DNA of 39,539 bases from Pleurocapsaceae cyanobacterium CSU_1_1 (GCA_012034765.1 JAAUOU010000036.1:1-39539), one strand, 5' to 3'; positions 18,540 through 28,899 are shown, counted from the stretch's first letter. Translations and numbers: made by a program. The notes: a model not told the origin generated them from the letters alone.

Positions 18540-19760
18540 ATGACAAATTCATCTCCTCCAGAATCACCAAATCCAATCCCAGAAAGACGTAGAAGACCTG
18601 CAACGGGTCTAACTTTCGACGAAATGATTGCAATTATCGTTGCTTTTTCTACTATTGGTACTATCTTACTTTGGGCTATTGGTGGCAGAAACAACAAGCT
18701 GGCGGGCAATCTTGGTTTAAATGGCAATAGCAGTTTGCTCGCTTCAGATCAGGGGAATGATACTAGCTTTGGTTTTGGCAACATTTTGTCCCAAGACACC
18801 AATACTGATGCCAGTGTCAGGGAGCAGAAGCTCGAAGCAGAAAATCGTCAACTAGCTGCTAGACTCAGGGAACAAGATGCTCCTGTGGTATATATTCCGC
18901 CTAATAAAACAGTTAACTTACCAGCCAAAGCAGAACGGAAATCTATTTCTCTTGATTCTGGGGGCAAACTAGTTCCCTTGGCTGGGGTAGCTACTTTGCC
19001 TGGATTGAGAAATAAACCTGGCGATCGCCCTCCAACCAAAGCTGAGAATAATGTTGAAACTGAACCGCCGATCGGTATGTCAGAAAAGGTCAAGCCAGAA
19101 GCAGAGGTTGTTCCCATCCCTGCACCTGTCCAACAACCTCCAGCGATCGCTCCTGCAACTAAAATGCCTCAAGATGTTGCTGTCGATTATTGGGCGTATC
19201 CCTTTATCAAGCAGATAAGGGACAGGGGGTTAGTTTCTGAGATAGCAAAAAATCAGGAGTTAGAGCCAAATGCTCTAATCACTAGAGCGAGTATGGCAAC
19301 TTTGGTCAGTCAGGCTTTTGATAAACAGCCTGAAACACAGGCTATTAAAAAATTCAACGATGTCAGTAATAAAAATGAGCTTGCCAAGGATATCGACAAA
19401 GCGGTACGGACTGGCTTTATGCAAGGCTACTCCAATAACGAATTTAAGCCTTTGGAAAACATTCCTCGTTATCAAGTACTAGTTACTTTAGCGACAGGAT
19501 TGGGTTTGCAGCCATCACAGGATGCCGATCAAATTCTTCAGCAGTTTGGCGATCTTGCTCAGATGCCAGATTGGGCTAAACAACAGGTAGCAGCAGCAAC
19601 AGAAGCTGGATTAGTAGTTAACCCGCCTGATCTTGACAAAGGTTCTTTAGCACCAGAAAGATCAGCAACTAGAGGAGAAGTCGTAGCTATGATCCACCAA
19701 GCTTTAGTTAAAACTGGTAGGCTTAAACCGTTAGAGTCTGAATATATTGTTAAGCCATAA
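18540..19760 (+). CDS. Single-pass membrane protein with SLH (S-layer homology) domains
   Basis: The 406-residue protein has a basic Pro-rich cytoplasmic start (PERRRRPATG), one membrane segment (about 29-49, MIAIIVAFSTIGTILLWAIGG), a short coiled coil (LEAENRQLAARLREQ), a Pro-rich periplasmic linker, and from about residue 215 three SLH-like repeats (VDYWAYPFIKQIRDRGLV, then FNDV...KAVRTGFMQGYSNNEFKP, and FGDLAQMPDWAKQQVAAATEAGLV). SLH domains bind peptidoglycan-linked polysaccharide, so this probably tethers the inner membrane to the cell wall. It lacks the C-terminal porin barrel of cyanobacterial SLH porins. It is flanked by terminators on both sides, suggesting independent transcription. 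Confidence 0.83.
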   Translation: MTNSSPPESPNPIPERRRRPATGLTFDEMIAIIVAFSTIGTILLWAIGGRNNKLAGNLGLNGNSSLLASDQGNDTSFGFGNILSQDTNTDASVREQKLEAENRQLAARLREQDAPVVYIPPNKTVNLPAKAERKSISLDSGGKLVPLAGVATLPGLRNKPGDRPPTKAENNVETEPPIGMSEKVKPEAEVVPIPAPVQQPPAIAPATKMPQDVAVDYWAYPFIKQIRDRGLVSEIAKNQELEPNALITRASMATLVSQAFDKQPETQAIKKFNDVSNKNELAKDIDKAVRTGFMQGYSNNEFKPLENIPRYQVLVTLATGLGLQPSQDADQILQQFGDLAQMPDWAKQQVAAATEAGLVVNPPDLDKGSLAPERSATRGEVVAMIHQALVKTGRLKPLESEYIVKP

Positions 19761-19804
19761 AAGTTTTTTAATCAGGCAAAAAATAATCTTGGTAATTTAC
19801 AATC

Positions 19805-19834
19805 AAAACCCCTAGATTAATCTCAGGGGTTTTT
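19805..19834 (+). terminator. Rho-independent terminator after the SLH gene
   Basis: AAAACCCCT (19805-19813) and AGGGGTTTTT (19825-19834) are complementary, enclosing the palindrome AGATTAATCT, and end in T residues. It lies 45 bp beyond the stop codon. The arms are A/T-symmetric and could also act on the minus strand. Confidence 0.8.
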
Positions 19835-19925
19835 GCTTGGTCAGTCAAGACTGACTAAATTTTAGTTTACTCAAATTAATCACGAACAATTTAAACAATT
19901 CAATCTTATCTAGGTTAATTATCTT

Positions 19926-20774
19926 ATGTCTGCTCCTCCAATTCAGTGGTATCCAGGACACATAGCTAAAGCAGAAAAACAATTAAAAGAACAGCTAGGA
20001 AAAGTAGATGTAGTCTTAGAGATCCTTGATGCGAGAATTCCTTTGGCTTCTCACCATCCCCAAATAAATAGCTGGATTGGCACTAAACCCAAAATCACTG
20101 TGCTAAACCGCGAGGATATGATTCCTGAAGCGGCCAAACAAGAATGGTTAGGTTGGTTTCAATCCCAGTCAGAACAACCATATTTTACCAACGCCAAGCA
20201 GGGCAAAGGCATCAACACGATCAAAAGTGCTGCTCAAAAAACAGGAATCACCATGAATCAACGTCGAAGCGATCGCGGAATGCGTCCTCGTCCAGTAAGA
20301 GCTGTAGTCATTGGCTTTCCAAATGTGGGCAAGTCAGCATTAATTAACCGTTTAGTAGGCAAAAAAATCGTTGTTAGTGAACGTCGTGCGGGGGTTACCC
20401 GCCAGCTACGGTGGGTAAAAATATCTCAGGAAATTGAATTACTTGATGCCCCTGGAATTATCCCCTGGAGATTAGAAAATCAGCATGATGCCATAAAATT
20501 AGCTATTTGTGAAGATATTGGCGAGGCTTCTTATGATAATCAAGTTGTGGCAGCCGCAGCCATAGATTTGCTGATTAAAATTGGCTATGAGCAAGTTTTG
20601 CGATCCCGTTTTAATTTTGACTTCGAGCCGACTGAAACTACAGGAGAATCATTCATTCAAGATGTGAGCGAGCGCTCTTTTAAAGGAGACAAAGAAAGAG
20701 TGGCGCGACAGGTGCTGCATGATTTTCGGACAGGAAACATGGGTAAAATTCCCCTGGAGTTACCGCCTGTGTAA
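19926..20774 (+). CDS. ylqF: Ribosome biogenesis GTPase YlqF/RbgA
   Basis: This 282-residue protein is a circularly permuted GTPase with motifs in the order G4-G5-G1-G2-G3: NRED (the NKxD equivalent, residues 58-61), then GFPNVGKS (P-loop, about 129-136), RAGVTRQ (G2) and DAPG (G3). The opening WYPGHIAKAEKQL is diagnostic of the YlqF/RbgA group, which assists late maturation of the large ribosomal subunit. NRED instead of NKxD is a mild variation that still provides the guanine-specific Asp. The C-terminal helical ANTAR-like part (about 170-282) is complete. Confidence 0.93.
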   Translation: MSAPPIQWYPGHIAKAEKQLKEQLGKVDVVLEILDARIPLASHHPQINSWIGTKPKITVLNREDMIPEAAKQEWLGWFQSQSEQPYFTNAKQGKGINTIKSAAQKTGITMNQRRSDRGMRPRPVRAVVIGFPNVGKSALINRLVGKKIVVSERRAGVTRQLRWVKISQEIELLDAPGIIPWRLENQHDAIKLAICEDIGEASYDNQVVAAAAIDLLIKIGYEQVLRSRFNFDFEPTETTGESFIQDVSERSFKGDKERVARQVLHDFRTGNMGKIPLELPPV

Positions 20775-20824
20775 GTCAAAAAAAGTGTTCCAGAAATTTG
20801 GATTGGAGTAAGTGATCTGAAGTA

Positions 20825-21166
20825 TTGAAAATATACGTGAAATACATAAATTTACTACTATTATTGTTGCTGCTATTTTGGCTGGGGTTTATGCCAGTAG
20901 CTAAGGCACAAATGTGTCGCAATAGAGATGATCATCAGGTGTGTATTCTCAAGTTAAAACGTAGTGCCAAAAACTATTGGGAATATCGAGCTACAGTTAG
21001 CATTGACGGAGAAAAACAAAGGAATATAGAAGTATATAACTGTCGCGATCGCACTTTGACTCGCAAAGGCAAGTATCCCATACCTTTTCAGCCCGATAGT
21101 CCAGGAGAATTAGTATGTCAAACTTTCCAAAAACAAATCAATACCTATAAACCCTCTAGGTGGTAA
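20825..21166 (+). CDS. Small secreted protein of unknown function
   Basis: The protein has 113 residues. A TTG start is used at 20825 (a GTG at 20837 is an alternative). The signal peptide is obvious: YINLLLLLLLLFWLGFMPV followed by AKA, a good signal-peptidase site. The mature part is about 85 residues with four cysteines (MCRNRDDHQVCIL, YNCRDRTLT, LVCQTFQ), suggesting two disulfides. I do not recognise a named family; it looks like a conserved cyanobacterial periplasmic or secreted protein. It is convergent with ggt. Confidence 0.65.
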   Translation: MKIYVKYINLLLLLLLLFWLGFMPVAKAQMCRNRDDHQVCILKLKRSAKNYWEYRATVSIDGEKQRNIEVYNCRDRTLTRKGKYPIPFQPDSPGELVCQTFQKQINTYKPSRW

Positions 21167-21176
21167 TTGCAAAATA

Positions 21177-21197
21177 TATAGTCATTCCAATTAATTT
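21177..21197. repeat. 21-bp repeat, copy 1
   Basis: ATAGTCATTCCAATTAATTT plus a preceding T is identical to 28900-28920. Both copies lie just after the end of a plus-strand gene and follow a GGTAATT sequence. It may be the end of a small mobile element. Confidence 0.6.
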
Positions 21198-21212
21198 CCT
21201 GATGAATGATTA

Positions 21213-22967
21213 CTAATAAGCAACTGCCTTTCCCGCAGGCTTACGAATGTCATTAACCCCAATCATCGTTTTATCCCCATTAACCAGGATTGATTCTGCT
21301 GCACCCCAAGACATAAAAGGCATAGTGCTATAACCTCGTATTTTTAAAGCTCTAAAGGTATCAGGCGTAATTGCATGAGCTTCAGCAACTACGCGCTTGG
21401 GTAAACCTTGATAGTGTACACGGGGAGAATTAACCGCATCTGCTAAGTCCATACCGTAATCAATCACGTTAGTAATTACCTGCAACACCGTAGTCGGGAT
21501 AGTTGAACCTCCTGGACTACCTGTAACTAGATAAACCTGTCCATCCTTGGTAACTATAGTAGGGGACATAGAGCTTAAAGGACGTTTGCCAGGCTCAATT
21601 AAGTTCGCCGATCCCTGACGTAAACCAAACTGATTAGAAGATCCAAGCTTGGTCGTAAAATCATCCATCTCGTTATTAAGTAAAAATCCTGTTCCTGGCG
21701 CAACTACTCCCGCACCAAAATAAGAATTAATTGTGTAGGTAACGGCTACGGCATTACCTTCTTTGTCCACTACAGAATAATGAGTGGTATTTGTTCCCTC
21801 CTGCTGAACGTCAGTCGAATATACAGACTCAGGATCGAGTGCCTCAAAAGCTATTGTTTCTCTCAGGGAAGCAGCATATTCAGCAGACAGTAGTTTATTC
21901 GTCGGGTTATCAACAAAATCAGGATCGCCCAAATAACGATTGCGATCGCCAAAAGCGAATAACATTGAGGAGAACATATGATGCAAACTTTGGGGCGTAT
22001 GCCAGCCTAATTCTTTTAAATTATAGCCAGATAAGATATTGAGCATTTGACAAACGGTAGTACCACCACCAGGGGGAGGTGAAGAAGCTATACGATACCC
22101 CCGATAATTGCAACTTACGGGTTCATATTCTGCCACCTGATAACTGGAAAAATCTTCTAAACTCAAAATACCGTTGTTTTTTTGACTGGCTGCCACAACT
22201 TTTTGGGCTATTTCTCCTTGATAAAAAGCTTCTGTTCCCTCCTGAGAGATTGCTTTTAACGTGTTAGCAAGATCGGGCTGAACTAAAACATCTCTGACTT
22301 GATAGGTTTTCTGGTCATCTTGCAAAAAGATCTTGGCAACATTAGGTTGCAGCAGTTTCTCTTTTCCTGCTTCAAATATCTCTACGTCTCCTGCTTGCAG
22401 TACAAAACCATGTTCGGCTAAATTGATCGCTGGCTTGATCACTTTTTTTAGCTCCATCGTCCCATATTGCTCTAGGGCGTAATTCAAACCCTTAACCGTA
22501 CCTGGAACACCTACCGCTAAGTAACCATCAGTACTCAAGTTTTCCCTCAGCTTCCCCCGCTCATCTAGATACATCTTGCTATCAGCTTTTAAAGGTGCAG
22601 TCTCACGGAAATTAATAAAAGCTTCATTCCCATCGGCTGAATGAATCAGCATAAACCCACCTCCCCCTAGATTACCGCAGCAGGGATCTGTCACTGCCAA
22701 GGCATAACCTACCGCCACCGCAGCATCGATCGCATTTCCTCCATCTTGAAGCACCTCCAACCCCACCTCTGAAGCATCTTGCTGAGTTGAAACGACTACT
22801 CCATTAGTCCCCAGAGCTTGTGTGTTGACTGTTTTAGCATTGACCTTACTCCAGCTATCAACTGTTGAATAAACTAGATAAAAGTTATTGATGAGATAAT
22901 TACTTATTACAATGAGCAAAACAACGCTCACCACGAGAGATATAGCTCGTTTAATTTTTATTTTCAT
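21213..22967 (-). CDS. ggt: Gamma-glutamyltranspeptidase
   Basis: The 584-residue protein is made as a precursor that cleaves itself before the nucleophile Thr394 in the motif TTHYSVVDKEGNAV, which matches the family's N-terminus of the small subunit. Other features are an N-terminal membrane/signal segment (about 8-28), AAVAVGYALAVTDPCCGNLGGGGFM, FRETAP with the alpha-carboxylate-binding Arg, and PLSSMSPTIV and GSPGGSTIPT near the oxyanion hole. GGT transfers or hydrolyses gamma-glutamyl groups, chiefly of glutathione, in the periplasm. It is cotranscribed with, or reads after, the PhzF-like gene 18 bp upstream. It has no frameshift. Confidence 0.94.
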   Translation of the reverse strand: MKIKIKRAISLVVSVVLLIVISNYLINNFYLVYSTVDSWSKVNAKTVNTQALGTNGVVVSTQQDASEVGLEVLQDGGNAIDAAVAVGYALAVTDPCCGNLGGGGFMLIHSADGNEAFINFRETAPLKADSKMYLDERGKLRENLSTDGYLAVGVPGTVKGLNYALEQYGTMELKKVIKPAINLAEHGFVLQAGDVEIFEAGKEKLLQPNVAKIFLQDDQKTYQVRDVLVQPDLANTLKAISQEGTEAFYQGEIAQKVVAASQKNNGILSLEDFSSYQVAEYEPVSCNYRGYRIASSPPPGGGTTVCQMLNILSGYNLKELGWHTPQSLHHMFSSMLFAFGDRNRYLGDPDFVDNPTNKLLSAEYAASLRETIAFEALDPESVYSTDVQQEGTNTTHYSVVDKEGNAVAVTYTINSYFGAGVVAPGTGFLLNNEMDDFTTKLGSSNQFGLRQGSANLIEPGKRPLSSMSPTIVTKDGQVYLVTGSPGGSTIPTTVLQVITNVIDYGMDLADAVNSPRVHYQGLPKRVVAEAHAITPDTFRALKIRGYSTMPFMSWGAAESILVNGDKTMIGVNDIRKPAGKAVAY

Positions 22968-22985
22968 CTATTTAAAAGCCATAAC

Positions 22986-23780
22986 CTACAACAACTCCCC
23001 TCGCATCACCGTTATTGCTTGACCTTGAAGCAAAACGCGATCGCCACCATCATAATACACTTTAACTACCCCTCCACGAGCAGAGGCTTGATAAGCTAAA
23101 AACCGATCTTGGTTCAGGCGATCCCGCCAATAAGGAGCAAGACAGCAGTGTGCAGATCCAGTGACAGGATCTTCCTCGATGCCAACCCCAGGGGCAAAAA
23201 ATCTGGAGACAAAATCATATTTGGAATCCCGATCAGCTCTACTCGTCACAATTACATTAGAGATAGGTAATTGCTTGAGCAGGTTAAAATTAGGCTGTAG
23301 CTTTTCCACCTCTTGAGCAGTAGCAACTTCTACCAAGTAGCCTAAGGAGTTGTATAAGACCGTTTTTAAAGGTACGCCTAAAGCATCCCCTAATTTAGTA
23401 ATTGGGGGAATATCTTGGGAGCGATTAACAGGAAAATCTAGCTCGATCCAGTCGTCTTGATATTTAGCCGTTAAAATACCACTTTTGGTTTCAAACTGAA
23501 TTAATTGCCCTGTCGAAGCATATCCTTCTGTCCAAAGTACATGAGCGCTGGCGAGGGTAGCATGACCACATAGAGAAACTTCGCTGGTGGGAGTAAACCA
23601 GCGCAAACTGTAAGCTTGACCTTCCCTGTATAAAAATGCTGTTTCTGACAAATTCATTTCCCGAGCTACCAACTGCATCCATTGCTCATCTTGAGGTGAT
23701 TCCAATATACAGACAGCAGCAGGATTCCCCTGAAAAGGGCGATCGGTAAAAGCATCTACTTGAACGATAGTTTGTTTCAT
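22986..23780 (-). CDS. PhzF family isomerase/epimerase-like protein
   Basis: The start is ATG at 23780 (MKQTIVQVDAFTDRPFQGNPAAVC), which is where the family begins; a further 14 codons upstream are not typical. The 264-residue protein has the two-fold diaminopimelate-epimerase-like PhzF fold: the active-site Glu in MNLSETAFL, SLCGHATLASAHVLW, and EEDPVTGSAHCCLAPYW in the second half. PhzF itself isomerises a phenazine precursor, but most homologues have unknown substrates and no phenazine genes are near. It lies 18 bp upstream of ggt on the same strand. Confidence 0.88.
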   Translation of the reverse strand: MKQTIVQVDAFTDRPFQGNPAAVCILESPQDEQWMQLVAREMNLSETAFLYREGQAYSLRWFTPTSEVSLCGHATLASAHVLWTEGYASTGQLIQFETKSGILTAKYQDDWIELDFPVNRSQDIPPITKLGDALGVPLKTVLYNSLGYLVEVATAQEVEKLQPNFNLLKQLPISNVIVTSRADRDSKYDFVSRFFAPGVGIEEDPVTGSAHCCLAPYWRDRLNQDRFLAYQASARGGVVKVYYDGGDRVLLQGQAITVMRGELL

Positions 23781-23936
23781 AAATATTGCTCTAGCCGAAC
23801 TTAAATAAAACTTAAACCACAATAGCCATCAAAGCAAGCCTTATCTTGCTGCAATCAAAAAAAATCAGCTGGCTTTGCGTTACTAATACCTAAAGTCAAT
23901 ACAATACTAAAGAAGGAGTATTTGGATAATTAAACT

Positions 23937-24125
23937 ATGAACCCTAGCAACCCGACAGATTTCAAAATATTTTTAGGATTAAGTATTGCGACAAGTCCTT
24001 TTATTTTTAGCATTTTATTGCTATATCTCTTGTCAGAATTCATGACTGAATTCGGCAAAGCTAGTGAAGAAATATTTCGCTCAGAACGCTTGCCGATCCT
24101 TAATTTTCCTAATTTTGAGCCTTGA
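23937..24125 (+). CDS. Small membrane protein, unknown
   Basis: This is a 62-codon frame with one strong hydrophobic helix (about 11-35, FLGLSIATSPFIFSILLLYLLSEF) followed by an amphipathic acidic tail (MTEFGKASEEIFRSERLP). AAGGAG lies upstream, though about 19 bases from the ATG, farther than ideal. It is the only good frame between the divergent PhzF-like gene and ppc. Its composition is compatible with a real short thylakoid or plasma-membrane protein, but I do not recognise it. Confidence 0.5.
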   Translation: MNPSNPTDFKIFLGLSIATSPFIFSILLLYLLSEFMTEFGKASEEIFRSERLPILNFPNFEP

Positions 24126-24297
24126 GTATTTTGAATTTAACTAGCGATGTGGCGATCGCCCTTACCAATCTAGTATTGGTGTAGTTGATCTAGATCCGCT
24201 CAAAGCTGGAAGCTATAAACTTTTTGCTCTGTCAAATTCCCAACATTATCACTACACCAATCAAGCTACGATTTATTTAAGTCAAATAGAGGTTTTT
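24126..24297 (+). promoter_or_regulatory. ppc leader with an 11-bp inverted repeat
   Basis: ATTGGTGTAGT (24175-24185) and ACTACACCAAT (24251-24261) are perfect inverted repeats 65 bp apart, so the leader RNA could form a long hairpin or the two could be a paired operator. The ppc frame stays open upstream of its ATG back to about 24145, which is either chance or a coding remnant. Confidence 0.35.
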
Positions 24298-27200
24298 ATG
24301 AGTTCGCTTGTTCAATCTTCGATAGTAAATCGAGAAGACACTGATGTGGTTGACACTTCCCACTTACTGTTGCGTCATCGACAAAAATTAATTGAAGACC
24401 TCTGGGAGTCGGTGCTGCGCTCAGAATGCGGTCAGGAAATGCTCGATCTGCTCCAGCAAATGCGCTCTCTTCATTCTGCTGAAGGACAAGTAACAGTAAC
24501 ATTTACCCAATCTTCCGTACCACAGTTAATTGAAAAGTTAAGTCTGAACGATGCTATTCAAGGAGCCAGGGCATTTGCGCTTTATTTTCAACTAATTAAC
24601 ATTGTTGAACAACATTACGAATCAAGAGAGCAAAAACTAGCTCGGCGTGTGACTCAAGTTTCCCCTCATGACCTTAACGATAAAAAGCCCTTAGTGCCAG
24701 AAACTCCGACTACGGAAGCTCACAGTAAAACACCAAAATTAAACAATAATTGGACTGAACCCAGCATATCGAGCAGCAATCAGGCGGGACTATTTCATTG
24801 GCTCTTTCCTTATCTCAAGGAAATTAATATGCCTCCGTTGATGTTGCAAAGACTATTAGATCAGCTTGATATTAGATTAGTTTTTACCGCTCATCCTACG
24901 GAAATTGTCCGTCACACCATCCGCAAAAACAGCGCCGTATTGCCCAAATTTTAGAGCAGTTAGACGTTGCCGAAGAAGCAATGCAAGAAATTGGGCAAAT
25001 TGAATCCTGGGAAGCTAATGAAATCGTGGCTCAGTTAACCGAAGAGATTCGCCTTTGGTGGCGGACTGATGAGCTGCATCAATTTAAACCTAAAGTATTA
25101 GATGAAGTAGATTACTCCCTACACTACTTTCAAGAAGTCTTATTTGACGTAATTCCTCAATTAGCTTCTCGCCTCAAGCAGTCTTTAGGGGCATCTTTTC
25201 CCAAACTAATTGCTCCAACCCATAACTTTTGCTACTTCGGGTCTTGGGTCGGTTCAGACCGTGATGGTAACCCGTTTGTGACACCTCAAGTAACCTGGGA
25301 AACTGCCTGCTATCAGCGAACAATTGTCATCGGCAAATATCTAGAGGCGATCGCCCAATTAAGAGAAATTTTGAGCCTTTCCCTGCACTGGAGTGATGTA
25401 CAGCAAGAATTACTTGACTCTCTAGAGCAAGATCAGCAGCAAATGCCCAGCGTTTACCAGGAATTATCAATTCGCTATCGTCAAGAACCTTATCGTCTCA
25501 AGCTAGCCTATATTGCTTGTCGATTGAGCAACACGCTGGAAAGAAATCGAGCTTTGTCCTCAGCGGCGGGAAGACAGGCAATCTCCGAAATTCAGACTGA
25601 AAATATCTACACTGCGGGAGATGAGTTTGTCGCTGAATTAAAGCTGATGCAGACTAGTTTAGCTGCCACCAGGCTACAGTGTCGTGAGTTGGATAATTTA
25701 ATTACTCAAGCCGAGGTGTTTGGCTTTAACTTGGTCGAGTTAGATTTTCGTCAGGACTCCTCTCGACATAGTGATGCGATCGCCGAAATTACTGCCTACC
25801 TTCAGGTCTTACCAAAACCCTACGATGAACTTTCTGAAGCCGAAAAAACTACCTGGTTGATTCAGGAATTAAAAACTCGTCGTCCCCTGATTCCAGGAGA
25901 AATGCCTTTTTCCCCTACGGCTTGTGAAACAATTGAAACTTTTCGGATGTTGCGACTTTTGCAGCAGGAATTTAGCACCAAAATTTGTAAAACCTACGTC
26001 ATCAGCATGACTAATTTTGTCAGCGATGTTTTAGAGGTGCTGCTGCTGGCTCAGGAGGCGGGACTATACGACCCTGCTACTTGCTGCACTTCGATTAGGA
26101 TTGTTCCTTTATTTGAGACGGTAGAAGATCTCAAACGCGCGCCAGAAGTGATGCGAGAACTATTTGAGCTACCTCTATATCGTGCTTCCTTGGCGGGGGG
26201 GTACGAACATGTTTCAGCGCAACGGGAGGAGATTTCAACCACTACTTTAGTGCCTCTGCAACCCTGTAATTTACAAGAAGTGATGTTGGGCTATTCCGAC
26301 AGTAATAAAGACTCAGGTTTTTTAAGCAGTAACTGGGAAATTCATAAAGCTCAAAAAGCTTTACAGCAGGTGGCGGCTGAATTTGGTATCTCCCTACGGA
26401 TTTTTCATGGTCGCGGTGGTTCGGTAGGTCGCGGTGGTGGACCCGCTTATTCAGCAATTTTGGCTCAACCAACAGATACGATTCAGGGCAGAATTAAAAT
26501 TACCGAGCAGGGAGAAGTGCTAGCTTCTAAGTATTCTTTGCCTGAATTGGCTTTATATCATCTCGAAACAATGACTACAGCGGTAATTCAGTCTAGTTTA
26601 CTCGGTAGTGGATTTGATCGGGTTGAACCCTGGAATCAGATTATGGAAGAGCTATCAGCGCGATCGCGCACCGTCTATCGCTCTCTAATTTATGAACAAG
26701 AAGACTTCGTTGACTTTTTCCATTCCGTCACTCCTATAGACGTAATTAGCCAGCTTCAGATTGGCTCTCGCCCCTCTAAGCGTCCAGGCAAAGGTGGAGC
26801 TGGAGCTAACAACAAAAAAGATATGAGCAGTCTCAGGGCAATTCCCTGGGTGTTTAGCTGGACTCAAAGTCGCTTTTTACTACCTGCTTGGTATGGTGTC
26901 GGCTCGGCACTACATGGCTTTTTAGAGCAAGAGCCTGAGAAAAATCTCGATCTGCTGCAATATTTTTATGTCAAGTGGCCTTTCTTTCGAGTGGTTATCT
27001 CTAAAGTAGAAATGACCCTGGCTAAAGTAGATCTTCAGATTGCCGAACATTACGTCAAAGAATTATCTCAACCAGAAGATCTTGAGCGTTTCCAAAAGTT
27101 ATTTGCTCAGATCTCAGAAGAATATAATCTCACTAAAGCCTTAATTCTCAAAATAAACGGTCAGCAAAAGCTGCTAGACGGTAATCTTGAGCTACAGCGA

Positions 27201-27428
27201 TCAGTGCAATTGCGTAACGGCACAATTGTTCCCCTTGGATTTTTACAGGTAGCGCTAATCAAACGCTTACGTCAACACGATAAATCTCAAGTGCTTCACT
27301 TCCGCTTTAGCAAAGAAGAATTATTGCGGGGGGCAATGTTAACTATTAATGGGATTGCTGCAGGGATGAGAAATACTGCTGATCCTTCAAAGCTTACTTT
27401 TGACTTTAGCTTTGAAGGAGTGCGGTAA
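24298..27428 (+). CDS. ppc: Phosphoenolpyruvate carboxylase, one-base frameshift
   Basis: PEPC fixes bicarbonate onto PEP to make oxaloacetate, the main anaplerotic step of cyanobacteria. The first frame ends after the catalytic His motif [14 protein letters not shown]. The second resumes with [41 protein letters not shown], the glycine loop [14 protein letters not shown], and the C-terminal tail [11 protein letters not shown]. The break is a run of five A at 24925-24929; six would give [15 protein letters not shown] and join the halves into a normal protein of about 1043 residues. The N-terminal Ser/Thr-rich linker (about 125-165) is usual in cyanobacteria. Every catalytic motif is intact, so sequence error is the likely cause. 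Confidence 0.93.
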
Positions 27429-27439
27429 TTAAATACGCC

Positions 27440-28887
27440 ATGAAAAAAAAGTGGGTAATTGCTGTTTGCCTATTGGGAATAAGTGTCTTGGTTCGTTTCC
27501 CCTACTATTTTGTCGATGTCATCAATTGGGATGAAAGCACATTTATTTTGATGGGTCAATCTCTTTTGGATGGACATCTTCCTTATACGGAACTATGGGA
27601 TATTAAACCACCCCTAGCATTTGCAGCTTACGCTTTTGTGATCATGTTGTTGGGCAAAAATATTCTGGCTATTCGTATTGCAGGGACAATATGCGTGTTT
27701 CTAACTTCATGGTTAGTTTATCTAGTTGGTAGATATATTGGGAGCAATTCCGCAGGCATATTTGCGGGCATTTTGACAATTGTGACTGTAACGGCGATCG
27801 ACAGCGGACAGGCTACTATGACCGAACATGTTGCCTGTGTACCGCTTCTAGGAGCATTAACTTGGTTAGTTACCCACAAAATGACTCCAGGAGCGCTATT
27901 TCTAGGGGGTCTATTGCTAACTGGAGCAACATTAGTCAGGCTTAATTTGGCTTATGTGGTGTTAGGAGTCGGAATTTGGCTTGTATATAGCACTTTTAAG
28001 CATCAGACGCTAGAGTTACAAGGAATAGCTGCCTATTGCCTGGGTAGCTTTAGCTTAATATTCTTAACTTTTTTTCCCTATCTGATTAAGGGAGACAGTT
28101 TAATTTGGTTTAATTCCGTGGTGTTAGCTCCTCTCAGTTATGCTAATTCAGCAGGACACACAGGAATGGGAACGGAGAAAAAATTACTTCTTGCCTGCTT
28201 AATTTTCGGGATTCTCAATCAACTCTGGCAAAGAACTTCAGCCAAGCAACAGCGAGAATTTGGGCTATTGCAGGTATTTCTTTTGAGTACAGTCATCTCA
28301 ATTATTCAAGGTGGGGAATTGCACGAGCATTACTGTATTCAGATTTTTCCGTTATTATCCTTAACTTTTGCTTTATTTTGGGCGAGATTACCGAAAATAA
28401 GTCGCTTACTGCTGGTGACTTTGGTTGCTTTTGGGCTGATTTCTATATTAAAGCCGATATATACTCAATATCAGGTTGTTGGCGATCGCCTAAAACTAGA
28501 AAACCTCTAAATTATGGTCATTCCTATGAAATTATTGAATATTTACAGCACCATAATCCTGAACAACGACCTGTATATCTGATGAAAAATCATCTTGTTT
28601 ACTGGCTTACTGAGCTTAAGCCTCTAAGTAAAGCAGCTACTCATCCTTCTAATCTTTCTAAAGATTACCTTTTTAAATACATCGAGGGTGCAGCAGGTTC
28701 TACAGAAGCAGAATTAAGCAAAATATTGACAAAAAAGCCCGAATTTATCATCAAAGGAGGCGAAGATACACCCTATATTGAAGATCATCCTGATGCGAAT
28801 TTATTATTGAAGCAGGTTTTAACCACCAAATATAAGTTAGTTAAAAAAGTTGGCGATCGCGAAATTTATCGGATTCGTTCCCTTTAA
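27440..28887 (+). CDS. ArnT/PMT-like membrane glycosyltransferase (GT39 type), one-base frameshift
   Basis: The start lies 11 bp after ppc, so the two are probably cotranscribed. The first 340 residues contain about ten membrane segments. NWDESTFILMGQSLLDGHLPYTELWDIKPPL carries the acidic residue near the first loop that is typical of polyprenyl-phosphate-dependent mannosyl- and arabinosyltransferases. The frame ends at ENL (28510). A shift at the A run 28500-28503 (five A instead of four) gives DRLKLEKPLNYGHSYEII and continues with the soluble tail YLQHHNPEQRPVYLMKNHLVYWLTE to 28887, total about 482 residues. Acceptor and sugar are unknown; a cell-surface glycan role is inferred. Confidence 0.82.
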
Positions 28888-28899
28888 GGTAATTAAATT

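Noticed and set aside
24981-27428. Independent N-terminally truncated ppc gene starting at MQEIGQ
   Set aside because: The preceding frame supplies the missing N-terminus and one inserted A joins them perfectly.
28378-28887. Separate 169-codon hypothetical gene
   Set aside because: Its first part is antiphase to the glycosyltransferase and its second part is the glycosyltransferase tail after a one-base shift.
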